A DNA stretch of 64,000 bases from CAXMQZ01 sp963707075 (GTDB lineage: Bacteria > Acidobacteriota > Thermoanaerobaculia > Multivoradales > JAHEKO01), in NCBI GenBank assembly GCA_963707075.1, contig CAVPOX010000004.1:744001-808000 (forward strand), in the 5' to 3' direction. A program made the translations under genes and the position numbers. Under the pieces are notes generated by a model. It saw only the letters and a list, made by a program, of their open reading frames with translations, made no database searches and was not told the origin of the DNA. Position 1 is the first letter of the stretch; each line of letters starts with the position of its first letter. Shown here piece after piece: positions 34,899 through 44,041 of this stretch.

Positions 34899-36287
34899 AT
34901 GGTTCCCTCGTTCAGCATCAGATCGGCAGTGATTCTGGGCCTCGTTCTGCTGGGCGTCGGCGCTTGCGGTACCGAAAAAGAGCGGACTCTCCACCGGCCA
35001 GACATCATCCTGGTCTCGCTCGACACCCTGCGTCCCGATCACCTGGATCTATACGGCTATCACCGCCAGACGGCGCCGACGATCACCGGTCTGGCGCAGA
35101 TGAGCGCGGTATTCGACAACGTCTTCGCCCAAGCGCCGCAGACTGCCCCGTCGCATATGACGCTGTTTACCGGGCTCTTTCCGAGCGCGCATGGTGTGCA
35201 GAACCTCGAGCAAGAAGACAACGTCGCGCTCAGCGCGGGCATTCCTCTGATGGCGGAGATATTGCGATCTGCCGGGTACCAGACTGCGGCCTTCACCGGC
35301 GGTGGGCACATGGGACCTACGCTCGGCTTCGATCGGGGGTTCGATACCTTCGAGGTCGGGGGCTGGCAGTTCAAACGCGCTGTCGAGTGGGTTCGTGAAC
35401 GGCCCGACGACGACGGGCCCATTTTTCTGCTGGTTCACACCTACGCCATCCACGATCCCTACCTGTCAGCGCCGGATTTCCAGAAGTTCAACGACCCGAA
35501 CTATGGCGGCGAGATCATCGGCAACCGGGACGAGTTGGAGGCGATTTCGGGCAAGGAGTGGGAGAACCAGCACACGGCTTTCTGGGAGAGAGTGGACAAG
35601 GAGAGCGACCAGGATCTTGTGCGCTTGCAGGATCTCTACGATGCGGCCATTCTCTCGACCGACCTGCAGCTGAATCAGCTGCTGGGTTCCCTGCAGGATC
35701 TCGGCGTCTTCGACGATGCCTTGCTGATCGTACTTTCGGATCACGGAGAGGAGTTCAAGGATCACGGCGACTACCTGCACGAGAGCCTCTATCAGGAACT
35801 GCTGCGCGTACCGCTTCTGATGCGCTTTCCGGGTGAGCTGGGCGCTTCGTTGGAGGGTGCTCGGGTCCAGGAGACGGTGCGGCTGATCGACGTCCTGCCG
35901 ACTCTGCTGGATTACCTGGGACTCGAAGGAGCGCAGCGCCTCCAAGGTAGATCGTTTCTCTCGGCGCTGGAGGCGCCGCAGCGCGCGGTGCCCCGCGAGA
36001 CGATGAGCGAGTGGCCACGCGGTGACCTGCGAGCCCTGCAGCAGGGTGACTGGAAGCTCATCGTCAATCCCGATGGCGTCGAGGAGCTCTACAATCTGGC
36101 CGCCGATCCGGCCGAATCGGACAATCTGATCGCAACCCATCCTGCCGATGCCGAGCGCCTGCGCCGACGCCTCGCCCAATTGGTCGCTGAGAGCGAGGCC
36201 ATTCAACAGCTCGTCACAACCGGCGAAGCACAGGACCTAGACCCCGACGTCAGGAGACAACTCGAAGCCCTGGGCTACATCGACTAG
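34899..36287 (+). CDS. Sulfatase-like (alkaline-phosphatase superfamily) lipoprotein with Thr at the catalytic site
   Basis: 462 residues from ATG 34899; longer frames upstream cross the divergent gene's start and lack a signal. A lipoprotein signal ends in LGVGAC. The metal-binding start RPDIILVSLDTLRPDHLDLY and the later LSDHGEEFKDHG are typical of the sulfatase fold. The residue normally Cys or Ser for formylglycine is replaced: APQTAPSHMTLFTG has Thr. Such Thr enzymes include phosphoethanolamine- and phosphoglycerol-transferases, so true sulfatase activity is doubtful. Periplasmic, membrane tethered. Confidence 0.85.
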   Translation: MVPSFSIRSAVILGLVLLGVGACGTEKERTLHRPDIILVSLDTLRPDHLDLYGYHRQTAPTITGLAQMSAVFDNVFAQAPQTAPSHMTLFTGLFPSAHGVQNLEQEDNVALSAGIPLMAEILRSAGYQTAAFTGGGHMGPTLGFDRGFDTFEVGGWQFKRAVEWVRERPDDDGPIFLLVHTYAIHDPYLSAPDFQKFNDPNYGGEIIGNRDELEAISGKEWENQHTAFWERVDKESDQDLVRLQDLYDAAILSTDLQLNQLLGSLQDLGVFDDALLIVLSDHGEEFKDHGDYLHESLYQELLRVPLLMRFPGELGASLEGARVQETVRLIDVLPTLLDYLGLEGAQRLQGRSFLSALEAPQRAVPRETMSEWPRGDLRALQQGDWKLIVNPDGVEELYNLAADPAESDNLIATHPADAERLRRRLAQLVAESEAIQQLVTTGEAQDLDPDVRRQLEALGYID

Positions 36288-36415
36288 CCTGACGAGTTCG
36301 TTTTTCACACCTTCTGGATTGGCCTGATCGCCGGGGGTTCCCGCCCTCGTGGGTGGGGTAAGAAGGGACTGGATCGGGTATCCTTCGGTGGTCACTGAAA
36401 CCCGAGGAGACTACT

Positions 36416-37672
36416 GTGCGCAAACAACAGATTCTAATAGCCTTGATCGCCTTTTCGCTGCTGTTTACGGCAGCACCAGACCTCTTCGCCATCGAAAAGT
36501 CCCTGACCATGGAGATCGGCGACCCGGCTCGCAAGGACAAGAAGGCCAAGCTGGTCCTGGACGCCATCACCGACACGCGGACCGGCGATCTGCTGAGCCC
36601 TGCCGAAACAGCCGCGCGCCTGGCTGACAAGCGCCTGGTCCTGGTGGGGGAGAGCCATACCGACATCAACTTTCACCGTGCTCAGCTCCGCATCATCGAA
36701 GAGCTCCACAAGGCCGGTCGCAAGGTCCTCCTGGGTCTCGAGATGTTTCCCTACACCAAGCAGGAGTTCCTGACGGCCTGGTCGAACGGCGAGTACACCG
36801 AGAACGAGTTCCTCGACGCCGCCGAGTGGTACGAAGCCTGGGGTTACCACTGGAACTACTACCGTGAGATTTTCGTCTTCGCCCGCGACAACGGCATCCC
36901 GGTTTACGGCCTCAATACGCCGCGCGAGATCATCGCTGCCGTTCGCAAGAAGGGACTCGATGAGCTTACCGAGGAAGAAAAATCTCAGATGCCCCCCGGC
37001 GTCGATGTCGACAACGACGAGCACTACGCGCTCTTCAAGTCCTATTTCGACGAGAACGAGGACTTCCACGCCTCGATGACCGAAGAACAATGGCGCGGCA
37101 TGTTCGCCGCCCAGTGCGCCTGGGACGCCACCTTCGCCAACAACGCCAAGAAGGTGCTCGACCAGCACACCGACCCCAATTCCGTCCTCGTCGTTCTCGT
37201 CGGTTCCGGGCACACCACCTACGACCTCGGCATCCAGCGGCAGATGGCACAGTGGGCAGAGGTACCAACGGCCACGGTGATCCCAATACCCATCGTGATC
37301 GAGGAAGATGATGGACTGATCACCGAGGTCCAAGCGTCTTACGCTGACTACATCTGGGGCATGCCACCGACGATCGACCCGATATATCCATCACTCGGGC
37401 TTTCCACCCGAAGTGCGGGTGAAGACGACGAGAAGCGCACGGTCATCTTCATTGCCGAGGATTCTGTTGCCGAACAGGCTGGCTTCCAGATGGGTGATCT
37501 TCTCCTGGAGGTCGATGGTCGGCCGCTATCCGATCGGGCCAGTTTCTCCGAAATCCTGGCAGGAATGAGTTGGGGCGATCGTGCAGTTGTCAAGGTCAAG
37601 CGTGGTGAGGCCGAGGTGGACCTGGAAGTGGTATTTCGCAGGGAGGCTCCTGATCACGCCGACTCCAAATGA
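36416..37672 (+). CDS. ChaN-like (DUF399) exported protein with C-terminal PDZ domain
   Basis: 418 residues from GTG 36416 preceded by GAGGAG. Signal peptide about 1-25. The ChaN-like domain (about 50-300) shows the family's VGESHTDINFHR, LGLEMFPY and the closing VLVGSGHTTYDLGIQRQM. Family members were proposed to bind haem in a surface pocket. A PDZ domain follows (about 335-412: AEQAGFQMGDLLLEVDGRPL). Haem handling would suit a cytochrome-rich organism but is inference. No close operon partner. Confidence 0.82.
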   Translation: MRKQQILIALIAFSLLFTAAPDLFAIEKSLTMEIGDPARKDKKAKLVLDAITDTRTGDLLSPAETAARLADKRLVLVGESHTDINFHRAQLRIIEELHKAGRKVLLGLEMFPYTKQEFLTAWSNGEYTENEFLDAAEWYEAWGYHWNYYREIFVFARDNGIPVYGLNTPREIIAAVRKKGLDELTEEEKSQMPPGVDVDNDEHYALFKSYFDENEDFHASMTEEQWRGMFAAQCAWDATFANNAKKVLDQHTDPNSVLVVLVGSGHTTYDLGIQRQMAQWAEVPTATVIPIPIVIEEDDGLITEVQASYADYIWGMPPTIDPIYPSLGLSTRSAGEDDEKRTVIFIAEDSVAEQAGFQMGDLLLEVDGRPLSDRASFSEILAGMSWGDRAVVKVKRGEAEVDLEVVFRREAPDHADSK

Positions 37673-37690
37673 CTCGGCCGGAGCATGCGG

Positions 37691-39796
37691 TTACGCAGGC
37701 GGTGACTGAATGGGACGAAGAGTACCGTCCTGCTCCCATCTGAGAACCGGCGAAGCGAGCTTGCCACCGAGGTAATCCGCGTAGCTGCCGAGCTCACCGG
37801 TTTCGAACCACTCCGTCCAAACCCCGTGGGCTATAGCCCCACCCTGTCGATCGGTGGTGGTTTGCACGATCAACCGCGGAGAACCCGATGGGTAGGCTTC
37901 GACTTCGACTTCTTGCGGGAGAATCTCCAGCGCTTCTAGCCCCATCATCTCCTTGACCTTGGCTATGGCCGACGCGCTTTCTCGATCACCAGGATTGCGC
38001 TTTGCCGCCTCTTCGAGAGCTGGCAGCGCTATCTGGAAACGTCGTTGCTCGGCCATGACGAGACCAAACTTCAAGTGAGCTCTGGAGTCTGCCGGCCAGA
38101 GTGTTCTGGCTCGCAGAAAGTGTGCTGCCGCTGCCTCCAGTTCCCGCTGATCGATGAGGAACAATCCGTACTGGTAATACGCGGTTGGGCTCTTTGGATC
38201 GGCTCTCAGGGCTCGGAGGAAAAGCTCCCGAGCCTCGTCGGAATGCCCCTGGAAGGCTCGATGACGAGCAGCAATCAGCAGAATCGTCGGTTCTTCGAAG
38301 CCATAGCCGAGAGCCTGAAGCGCGAGCCGGCGCGAAGCCTCCTCCTTGCCAGCCCAGTCGAGTGTCCAGGCGAGCTGCGCGAGGGCTCTGGCCTGATCAG
38401 CTGGATCGATCTTGCCTTCGACCCGCTCGCTTACCTGCTGAATCGCAGCCTCTCCCCAGTCTGGGCCTGGATCGACGACACCTTCCCGCGTCAGCTCTTC
38501 CAGAAGCGAGAGTGCCAGGAGTCGGTGACCTTCGATCGTGGGGTGAACGTGATCGAGAAACGATTCGTCACCCAGGATGGTGTGTCCTGCCTTCTCGGCT
38601 AGGGAAGACTCGAGTAATCCAACGAAATCAACCAGTGGGGTGTTGGTGTTGCGAGCGACCTCCTGCAAGGCCGTCCTCAAGAGTGAAATTGCTCGCAAGG
38701 GGCAGACATCTTCATCTCGTGCTCGCTCGAAAGCGTGCTTGGCTTCGACGGCTTGCCCCAGCTCGAACAAGGCTCGACCTCGCAGGAAGTGGGCGTCTGC
38801 GAAACGTCTGTCGAGTTCCAGACTCTGATCGATCGTCTTCAGCGCCTCTGCCCACAGCGCTTGGTTCAGCTGCGCATGCGCCCCATCGAGCAGAGTCTCC
38901 GAGAGCCTGCGGTTGCTTTCGCTGAGGCTGTCCGAGGGCTGGCTCTTGAAGGGTGTGAAACTCCTGATATTCGCCGCAGGAGTGACGAAGATGAGCTCGG
39001 CGTCGGCTTCCCGGGCGATCTGCACCATGCGCTCGAGGCTCGTTTGGAAATGCTGGACGACCTGATCTCTGAGGACATCATCCCGCTCGTAGAGCTCCAG
39101 GCCAGCCGACTTGTCGAGTTTGGCTGTCACCTCGCCAGGAAGTCGGTATCGATCTCGTCCTCGTGTCGGTGAGATCCCGGCTTTGCGAAGCAGGGTCCTG
39201 GAAGCCGTCCAGGTTCTGGTGCGAGACAGGATGGCGGCAGTGGAACGAAGGGACTCGGGCATGCGTCTCGCGGACGAATAGGTCCTTTCCTCCAGAAACT
39301 CGTTGTGACCGGTGTAGACAATGAACAGGTCCGGCTCATAGGCGGCCAGCTCCTGCATGACTGCGGCCACTCGGTAGCTGGCGTAGCTGATGCCTCCAGC
39401 GTTGATGACCTCCCAGTTGGTGCCGCTATCGGCGACTGGCAAGAACTCGCGAAGCCAGCCAGCGAATGAAGTCGAATCGAAGAAGGGGCGACCGTAGGTC
39501 GTCGATCCCCCGAGGCAGAAGATCCGGAAGGTTCCGGGCGCCTTGACTCGTGAGAAGCGCTGCTCATTGAACAGGGTACTGTTCCTGGGTGCGGTAACCA
39601 TGAGCTCGCCACCGAAGTCGTCCACCATCGGCACGAATAGAGGTGACTTCGACGAGATCTCGACGAACGGATCCTCCTCGGGCTCGGGTGGCTCGACGCC
39701 GGCCAGGATCAGGATCCCTTCCAGAGTTCCGAAGAACAGAATCAGGGATGCTGCAGCGAGAGCCAGCTCCTTCCAGGGAATCTGAATCCGAGACAT
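37691..39796 (-). CDS. Membrane-anchored SGNH-hydrolase-like protein with TPR repeats
   Basis: 701 residues. One N-terminal membrane helix (about 11-31) is followed by an SGNH-type domain with LGGSTTYG (Ser nucleophile block), YTGHNEFLE (Asn block) and FLDHVHPT (Asp-x-x-His block). All catalytic blocks are present, so esterase or acetyl-transfer reversal is plausible. The C-terminal half has about five TPR-like helical repeats and ends in a short MORN-like segment (WTEWFETGELGSYADY). It faces the TPR glycosyltransferase divergently; both may act on cell-surface polysaccharide or glycoprotein. Confidence 0.82.
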   Translation of the reverse strand: MSRIQIPWKELALAAASLILFFGTLEGILILAGVEPPEPEEDPFVEISSKSPLFVPMVDDFGGELMVTAPRNSTLFNEQRFSRVKAPGTFRIFCLGGSTTYGRPFFDSTSFAGWLREFLPVADSGTNWEVINAGGISYASYRVAAVMQELAAYEPDLFIVYTGHNEFLEERTYSSARRMPESLRSTAAILSRTRTWTASRTLLRKAGISPTRGRDRYRLPGEVTAKLDKSAGLELYERDDVLRDQVVQHFQTSLERMVQIAREADAELIFVTPAANIRSFTPFKSQPSDSLSESNRRLSETLLDGAHAQLNQALWAEALKTIDQSLELDRRFADAHFLRGRALFELGQAVEAKHAFERARDEDVCPLRAISLLRTALQEVARNTNTPLVDFVGLLESSLAEKAGHTILGDESFLDHVHPTIEGHRLLALSLLEELTREGVVDPGPDWGEAAIQQVSERVEGKIDPADQARALAQLAWTLDWAGKEEASRRLALQALGYGFEEPTILLIAARHRAFQGHSDEARELFLRALRADPKSPTAYYQYGLFLIDQRELEAAAAHFLRARTLWPADSRAHLKFGLVMAEQRRFQIALPALEEAAKRNPGDRESASAIAKVKEMMGLEALEILPQEVEVEAYPSGSPRLIVQTTTDRQGGAIAHGVWTEWFETGELGSYADYLGGKLASPVLRWEQDGTLRPIQSPPA

Positions 39797-40031
39797 GGAA
39801 ATACCCGACGAATCCTCTCCGGCCTCCAGGGGCCAAGGCCAGTCGGCCTCGAGAGTGCACTTCTGGCCGGACTGATTTGGCGTCAGGATGACCCCCGGCG
39901 GATTATCTCATCTCTTCCTTGCACGCCTCCCCTCAGGCCAGGCGTGCCGGAGGAGAGCCGGGCGCTCTAAGCCTTTTCGGTATGCTTCCCGGGCGGCTGA
40001 GAGTTCTGCCGCATTGCGAGTGTCGTCACCG

Positions 40032-41909
40032 ATGGTTCTCCCTGCTACAGGCACCGACTCGAACGATCAAGGCAACACGATCCTGTCTTGGGATACCGAG
40101 ACGGCAATTCGAGCTGTCGCGGTCTTTCTGCTGGCGCTATTGGTGTACTCGACTACTTTGGGGCATGACTTCGTTTGGGATGACCGCTCGATTCTGCTGG
40201 CCAACGAGGGTCTCAACGACTGGTCTCGAATCGCCGCGACGCTGAGCAGCAACTTCTTCCAGGAGAGCCAACAGCCGGGAACCTTCGACTATTGGCGACC
40301 GATGGTGGTGCTGTCACACATGATCGAGGCGACCCTCTTTGGTCAGCGTGCCTGGGGGTTCCATCTAGTCAACGTTCTCCTGCATGGGTCGGCTTCGGTG
40401 CTGGTTCTGCTGGTAGGCTTTCAGTGGTTCGGTTCGCGCAAGAACATTGCCCTCATCGCCGGACTCCTCTTCGCAGCTCACCCGGTCCATGTGGAGGTCG
40501 TAGCGTGGGTTTCGGGTCGCTCGGATCTTCTACTGGGCCTGTTTCTCCTGCTCGCACTGCTCGGGGATTGCCAGTGGGGAATCACCCGGAAGGCACGCTG
40601 GCAGGTGTTGTCGCTGACGGCGTTCGGTTGCGCTCTGTTCTCGAAGGAGGCAGCCGCGGTGTTCCCGCTGTTGGTAGCGACGCGAGCTCTTCTCAATCCC
40701 TCGAGCAAGCCCGCGACATTCCACAAGATGGGCGGAGCGATTCGCGCCGCGCTACCCGCACTGGCAGTTCTCGGCCTCTATCTGTGGCTGAGATTCTCTG
40801 TCGTGCGGGTGACTCCCCTTGCGCTAGAGCTGGGCCCGGAGGGACACATCGAGGCGTTCTGGACCTGGTGGAGTGCATTCTGGCTCTACACTCGACTGCT
40901 CGTTTGGCCGTCGTCTCTAAACATCTTGCACCAGGTCGAGATGTTGGAAACCCCGTTGACTCCGACGGTGGTCACCGGGCTCCTCGTGTTCCTTGGCCTG
41001 CTTATCGCAGGCTGGAAGTTGGCAAAACGTGAGCCTGGAGTGACCTACGGAATCGTGGTCTGGCTGCTCCTCTTGCTCCCGGCCAGCCACTTCCTCGTTC
41101 CGTTGAGCTCGCAGGGGCAGACCGGTTTCCCGTTTGCCGAGCGATTTCTTTACGCGCCCTCGATCGGCTTTTGCCTGGCAACTGGTTGGCTGTTGGCCAG
41201 CGGGTTGCCGCTCTGGTTGGGCCAGATCCTGTCGGCAGTTTCGAGCGGCATCGACTATCGGAGAGTGGCACGCCTTTCCGCTGCGGTGATCCCTCTGCTC
41301 GTGATCGCGGGTGGAGGAGCACGGGCCTGGATTCGTAGCTCGGACTGGAGGGATGAAGTCACGCTCTTCGCGGAGACTGTCCAGGAAGTGCCGAGCAACG
41401 GTACGGCGCAGCTGAATTACGCCGCGGCCCTCGGTGATCTGGCAGAGCGAGCGAAGGATCCCGTTGCGCAGAATCAGTTGCTCGAAGAAGCGCTGCCCCA
41501 CTTCCATCGGGCGCTCGAGTTGGTGCCAGAGAACTACCGGGTGCACTTCGGATTGGGGAATCTCTACCGTCTGAAGGGTGAGGACGAGCAGGCGGAGGCG
41601 TACTATCGCGAGTCCCTCCGTCTGCGCCCGGAACTCTATCCAGCACTGTTGAATCTGGGAGTCCTACTTGCGGAGCGGGGTGATCTATCAGGTGCTATCG
41701 AATTGTTCCGAGATGCGATTCGGCTGCGACCCAGGGCTGCCAAGGCGCAGCTCAACCTGGCTCACGTTTTGCTTATGTCTGGTCGACAGGCGGAGGCGCT
41801 CGCACTTTACAAGTCGGTGCTCGAAGCAGAACCCGGGCTCGAGCCGGCGCTCGAGGGAATTCGACGGGTCGAGGCATCGGAGAGTGCGACACCCGGGAAC
41901 AGCCTGTGA
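40032..41909 (+). CDS. TPR-containing membrane protein, TMTC/O-mannosyltransferase-like
   Basis: 625 residues from ATG 40032. About ten membrane helices with HDFVWDDRSILLANEG in the first loop (DD motif of GT-C enzymes) are followed by four to five TPR repeats (about 480-620: AYYRESLRLRPELYPALLNLG). The architecture matches TMTC-like proteins that transfer mannose to proteins. It lies 58 bp upstream of the hexaheme cytochrome on the same strand and could be cotranscribed; whether it glycosylates extracellular cytochromes is speculation. Confidence 0.83.
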   Translation: MVLPATGTDSNDQGNTILSWDTETAIRAVAVFLLALLVYSTTLGHDFVWDDRSILLANEGLNDWSRIAATLSSNFFQESQQPGTFDYWRPMVVLSHMIEATLFGQRAWGFHLVNVLLHGSASVLVLLVGFQWFGSRKNIALIAGLLFAAHPVHVEVVAWVSGRSDLLLGLFLLLALLGDCQWGITRKARWQVLSLTAFGCALFSKEAAAVFPLLVATRALLNPSSKPATFHKMGGAIRAALPALAVLGLYLWLRFSVVRVTPLALELGPEGHIEAFWTWWSAFWLYTRLLVWPSSLNILHQVEMLETPLTPTVVTGLLVFLGLLIAGWKLAKREPGVTYGIVVWLLLLLPASHFLVPLSSQGQTGFPFAERFLYAPSIGFCLATGWLLASGLPLWLGQILSAVSSGIDYRRVARLSAAVIPLLVIAGGGARAWIRSSDWRDEVTLFAETVQEVPSNGTAQLNYAAALGDLAERAKDPVAQNQLLEEALPHFHRALELVPENYRVHFGLGNLYRLKGEDEQAEAYYRESLRLRPELYPALLNLGVLLAERGDLSGAIELFRDAIRLRPRAAKAQLNLAHVLLMSGRQAEALALYKSVLEAEPGLEPALEGIRRVEASESATPGNSL

Positions 41910-41967
41910 TTTACTATGGCCACGATGCCGGCGCCGTCGATGCTCTCGGTTCCGGAGGAGACTGCAA

Positions 41968-43017
41968 ATGTCAAAAAGAAGATGCCGATTGCTCTTGCTT
42001 TCAGTGACTGGCCTGGCCTTGGGTCTGCCAGAAATCGGATTCGCGTTTCACGAGAAGGGGGTCGCCAACTGCGAGGGCTGCCACACGACTCACGATTCCG
42101 CAGACGGGGATCCTGTTATCAGGGCGACTCCGTCCGACTGGGGATTGCTCAAGAGCAATCCGACAGATCTCTGCCTGACCTGCCATGCCGGTCAAAGCGC
42201 GGGAGTCATGGGGCGCAATCCACTCTTGCCTCCACCCGAGCTGGGAGGGGGCAATTTCGTCTTCTTGCTCGAAGACAATCTGAATGATGCCCCTGATGGA
42301 GCGCTGCGGCCGATTCCGGGTCATGCCGCCGGCCACAATCTGGTCGCACCGGAGCACGGGCTGGAAGCGGATCCACGGTACTCGTTCTCCCCGGGCGGCA
42401 ACTTCCCCAGCGAGCAGATGGGGTGTACGAGCTGCCACGATCCTCACGGCAATGCCAACTTCCGCATGTTGAATGGTGCGGGCCCGGTCCAGGATGGCAG
42501 ATTCGTCTTCGCCGAGCCGGCTCCCGACGCTGAGGGGGTCGACCTGAGCTCCGCGGGAGAGTCCAGGTTCAACCACACGGCATACCGGCGCGGCATGAGT
42601 CGCTGGTGTGGCAACTGCCATGGCCAGTACCATCAGTATGGCCTCACCGGGTTCAAACATCCCACAGAGGGACTCCTCACGGGAGCGGAACAGACCCAGT
42701 ATGAGCTCTACGATGGCGACGACAACCCTACCGGTGGGATGGCGACGAGCGCCTATCTACCAGAAGTGCCATTCGAGGATGCTCAGGCGTCGATTGAATC
42801 GCGATTCGGTCCCTCGGCCTCGAGCCGCGTCATGTGCCTGACGTGTCACCGGGCTCATGCGACCTCGGCTCCGGCAGCCGGCCGTTGGGATTTCAGAGTT
42901 GCCGCGTTGCTGAACGATGGCGTGGTCTCGGGCTCGTACCGAATTCCCAGTCCTTATCGCGCGCGAAGCCAGGGGACGCTTTGCTCAAAGTGCCACAAGA
43001 ATGCGACTGGCAAGTAG
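41968..43017 (+). CDS. OmcS-like hexaheme c-type cytochrome A
   Basis: 349 residues with a signal peptide ending near GFAFHEKGV and six CXXCH sites: CEGCH, CLTCH, CTSCH, CGNCH, CLTCH, CSKCH. The pattern AFHxxGVAxCxGCHTxH...CTSCHDPHG...WCGNCHGQYH...CLTCHRAHA...LCSKCH follows that of Geobacter OmcS, which polymerises into extracellular nanowires; most hemes are followed by HxxH-type second ligands. CCGGAGGAG precedes the ATG at 41968; the upstream extension of this frame is inside the TPR gene and is rejected. It converges with the eight-gene operon below. Filament formation is inferred from similarity. Confidence 0.87.
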   Translation: MSKRRCRLLLLSVTGLALGLPEIGFAFHEKGVANCEGCHTTHDSADGDPVIRATPSDWGLLKSNPTDLCLTCHAGQSAGVMGRNPLLPPPELGGGNFVFLLEDNLNDAPDGALRPIPGHAAGHNLVAPEHGLEADPRYSFSPGGNFPSEQMGCTSCHDPHGNANFRMLNGAGPVQDGRFVFAEPAPDAEGVDLSSAGESRFNHTAYRRGMSRWCGNCHGQYHQYGLTGFKHPTEGLLTGAEQTQYELYDGDDNPTGGMATSAYLPEVPFEDAQASIESRFGPSASSRVMCLTCHRAHATSAPAAGRWDFRVAALLNDGVVSGSYRIPSPYRARSQGTLCSKCHKNATGK

Positions 43018-43036
43018 CGCAGCGGGTGGAATGCAA

Positions 43037-44041
43037 TCAGTCAGCTGACGGGGAAGATGCAGCCGGTTCGAGGCCGCTGTAGATCTGCACTTTTCCTTTG
43101 TAGCCCTGAGCAACATAGAGCTGACCCCCTGAGTCGAGGTAGATGTCGTAGGGGTAGTAGAAGTACCCGGGTGCATCTCCAGGACCGTAGTACTCTCCAT
43201 CACATGAATCCGAGCTAGGGTTCCAGCGGAGGATGACCATCCGCTGCTGGTCAATCATGATGTAGTCGCCGCTGGACTCGAGCGCAGCAGCAGTGGGGAA
43301 AAGCAGGCCACAGACTCCGCCTCCCCGCTTGCCGAACTTGCCGCACGAGCTACCGTCGAGCTTGTAGCACCAAACCTGAGCCATTGACGGGATCGCCAGT
43401 AGGATCTTGTCGCCATAGATATCGACCTTTGTGGGTGCCAGATCTTCTTTTTGGCGATTGGAGAGACCCGTAGTGAGGTCGATTTCCGCAGTGAACTGGC
43501 CGTCCTGATCGACGATCCAGAGCCTGCTGTTGCGACCGTCGAGCACGGCGAGGCGGGACCCATCGGCGGTCATGGCGAGGGATTCGAGCATCGGTGCCGG
43601 CAGTTGCGCAGGAAGTCCGATCAGTTCGAGCTCGCCAATCGGTAGACCATCGAAGTCCAGCTTCAGGAATCTTCCTCTGGAGCCGCTCGAGGCAGTAATC
43701 AGAAAAAGAAAGCCATCGGGGTGCACTGCCAGGTCGAGGGGTCCCGAGAAGACTTCACCTCCTGGAATCTCGAAGCTGAAGCTACCTTCCCGGTCGAAGA
43801 TCAGGATGCGATTCCCCCGCGTGTCGCAGACGAAGACCTCTCCGGTTGTCTCGTCGACTGTGACGGCAGAAGCGAAGACGATGCGATCACCCAGGACGGG
43901 CAGGGTCAAGATGTCCTTGTAGCTCGGTTCCGCTGCCAGCGAGCCATCCGCAGCGAGCACGCCCACGAGTGCCAGGAGGACTCCAGAAAGCGATAGGAAA
44001 TGGCAGAGTCTGGTAGAGAGCTCTCGCACCGTAATACTCAA
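43037..44041 (-). CDS. Secreted NHL-repeat beta-propeller protein (second copy)
   Basis: 334 residues with an N-terminal signal region (LSLSGVLLALVGVLAADG). Repeated blades of NHL type: VDETTGEVFVCDTRGNRILI, LAVHPDGFLFLIT, YDIYLDSGGQLYVAQGYKGK. Several cysteines (WCYKLDGSSCGKF, GGGVCGLL) may form disulfides. The start is probably TTG 44041, overlapping the previous stop (TTGA), or GTG 44029; neither has a strong SD. Last gene of the operon. A beta-propeller (OscD) accompanies OmcS in Geobacter, so a role in nanowire surface organisation is inferred. Confidence 0.78.
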   Translation of the reverse strand: MSITVRELSTRLCHFLSLSGVLLALVGVLAADGSLAAEPSYKDILTLPVLGDRIVFASAVTVDETTGEVFVCDTRGNRILIFDREGSFSFEIPGGEVFSGPLDLAVHPDGFLFLITASSGSRGRFLKLDFDGLPIGELELIGLPAQLPAPMLESLAMTADGSRLAVLDGRNSRLWIVDQDGQFTAEIDLTTGLSNRQKEDLAPTKVDIYGDKILLAIPSMAQVWCYKLDGSSCGKFGKRGGGVCGLLFPTAAALESSGDYIMIDQQRMVILRWNPSSDSCDGEYYGPGDAPGYFYYPYDIYLDSGGQLYVAQGYKGKVQIYSGLEPAASSPSAD

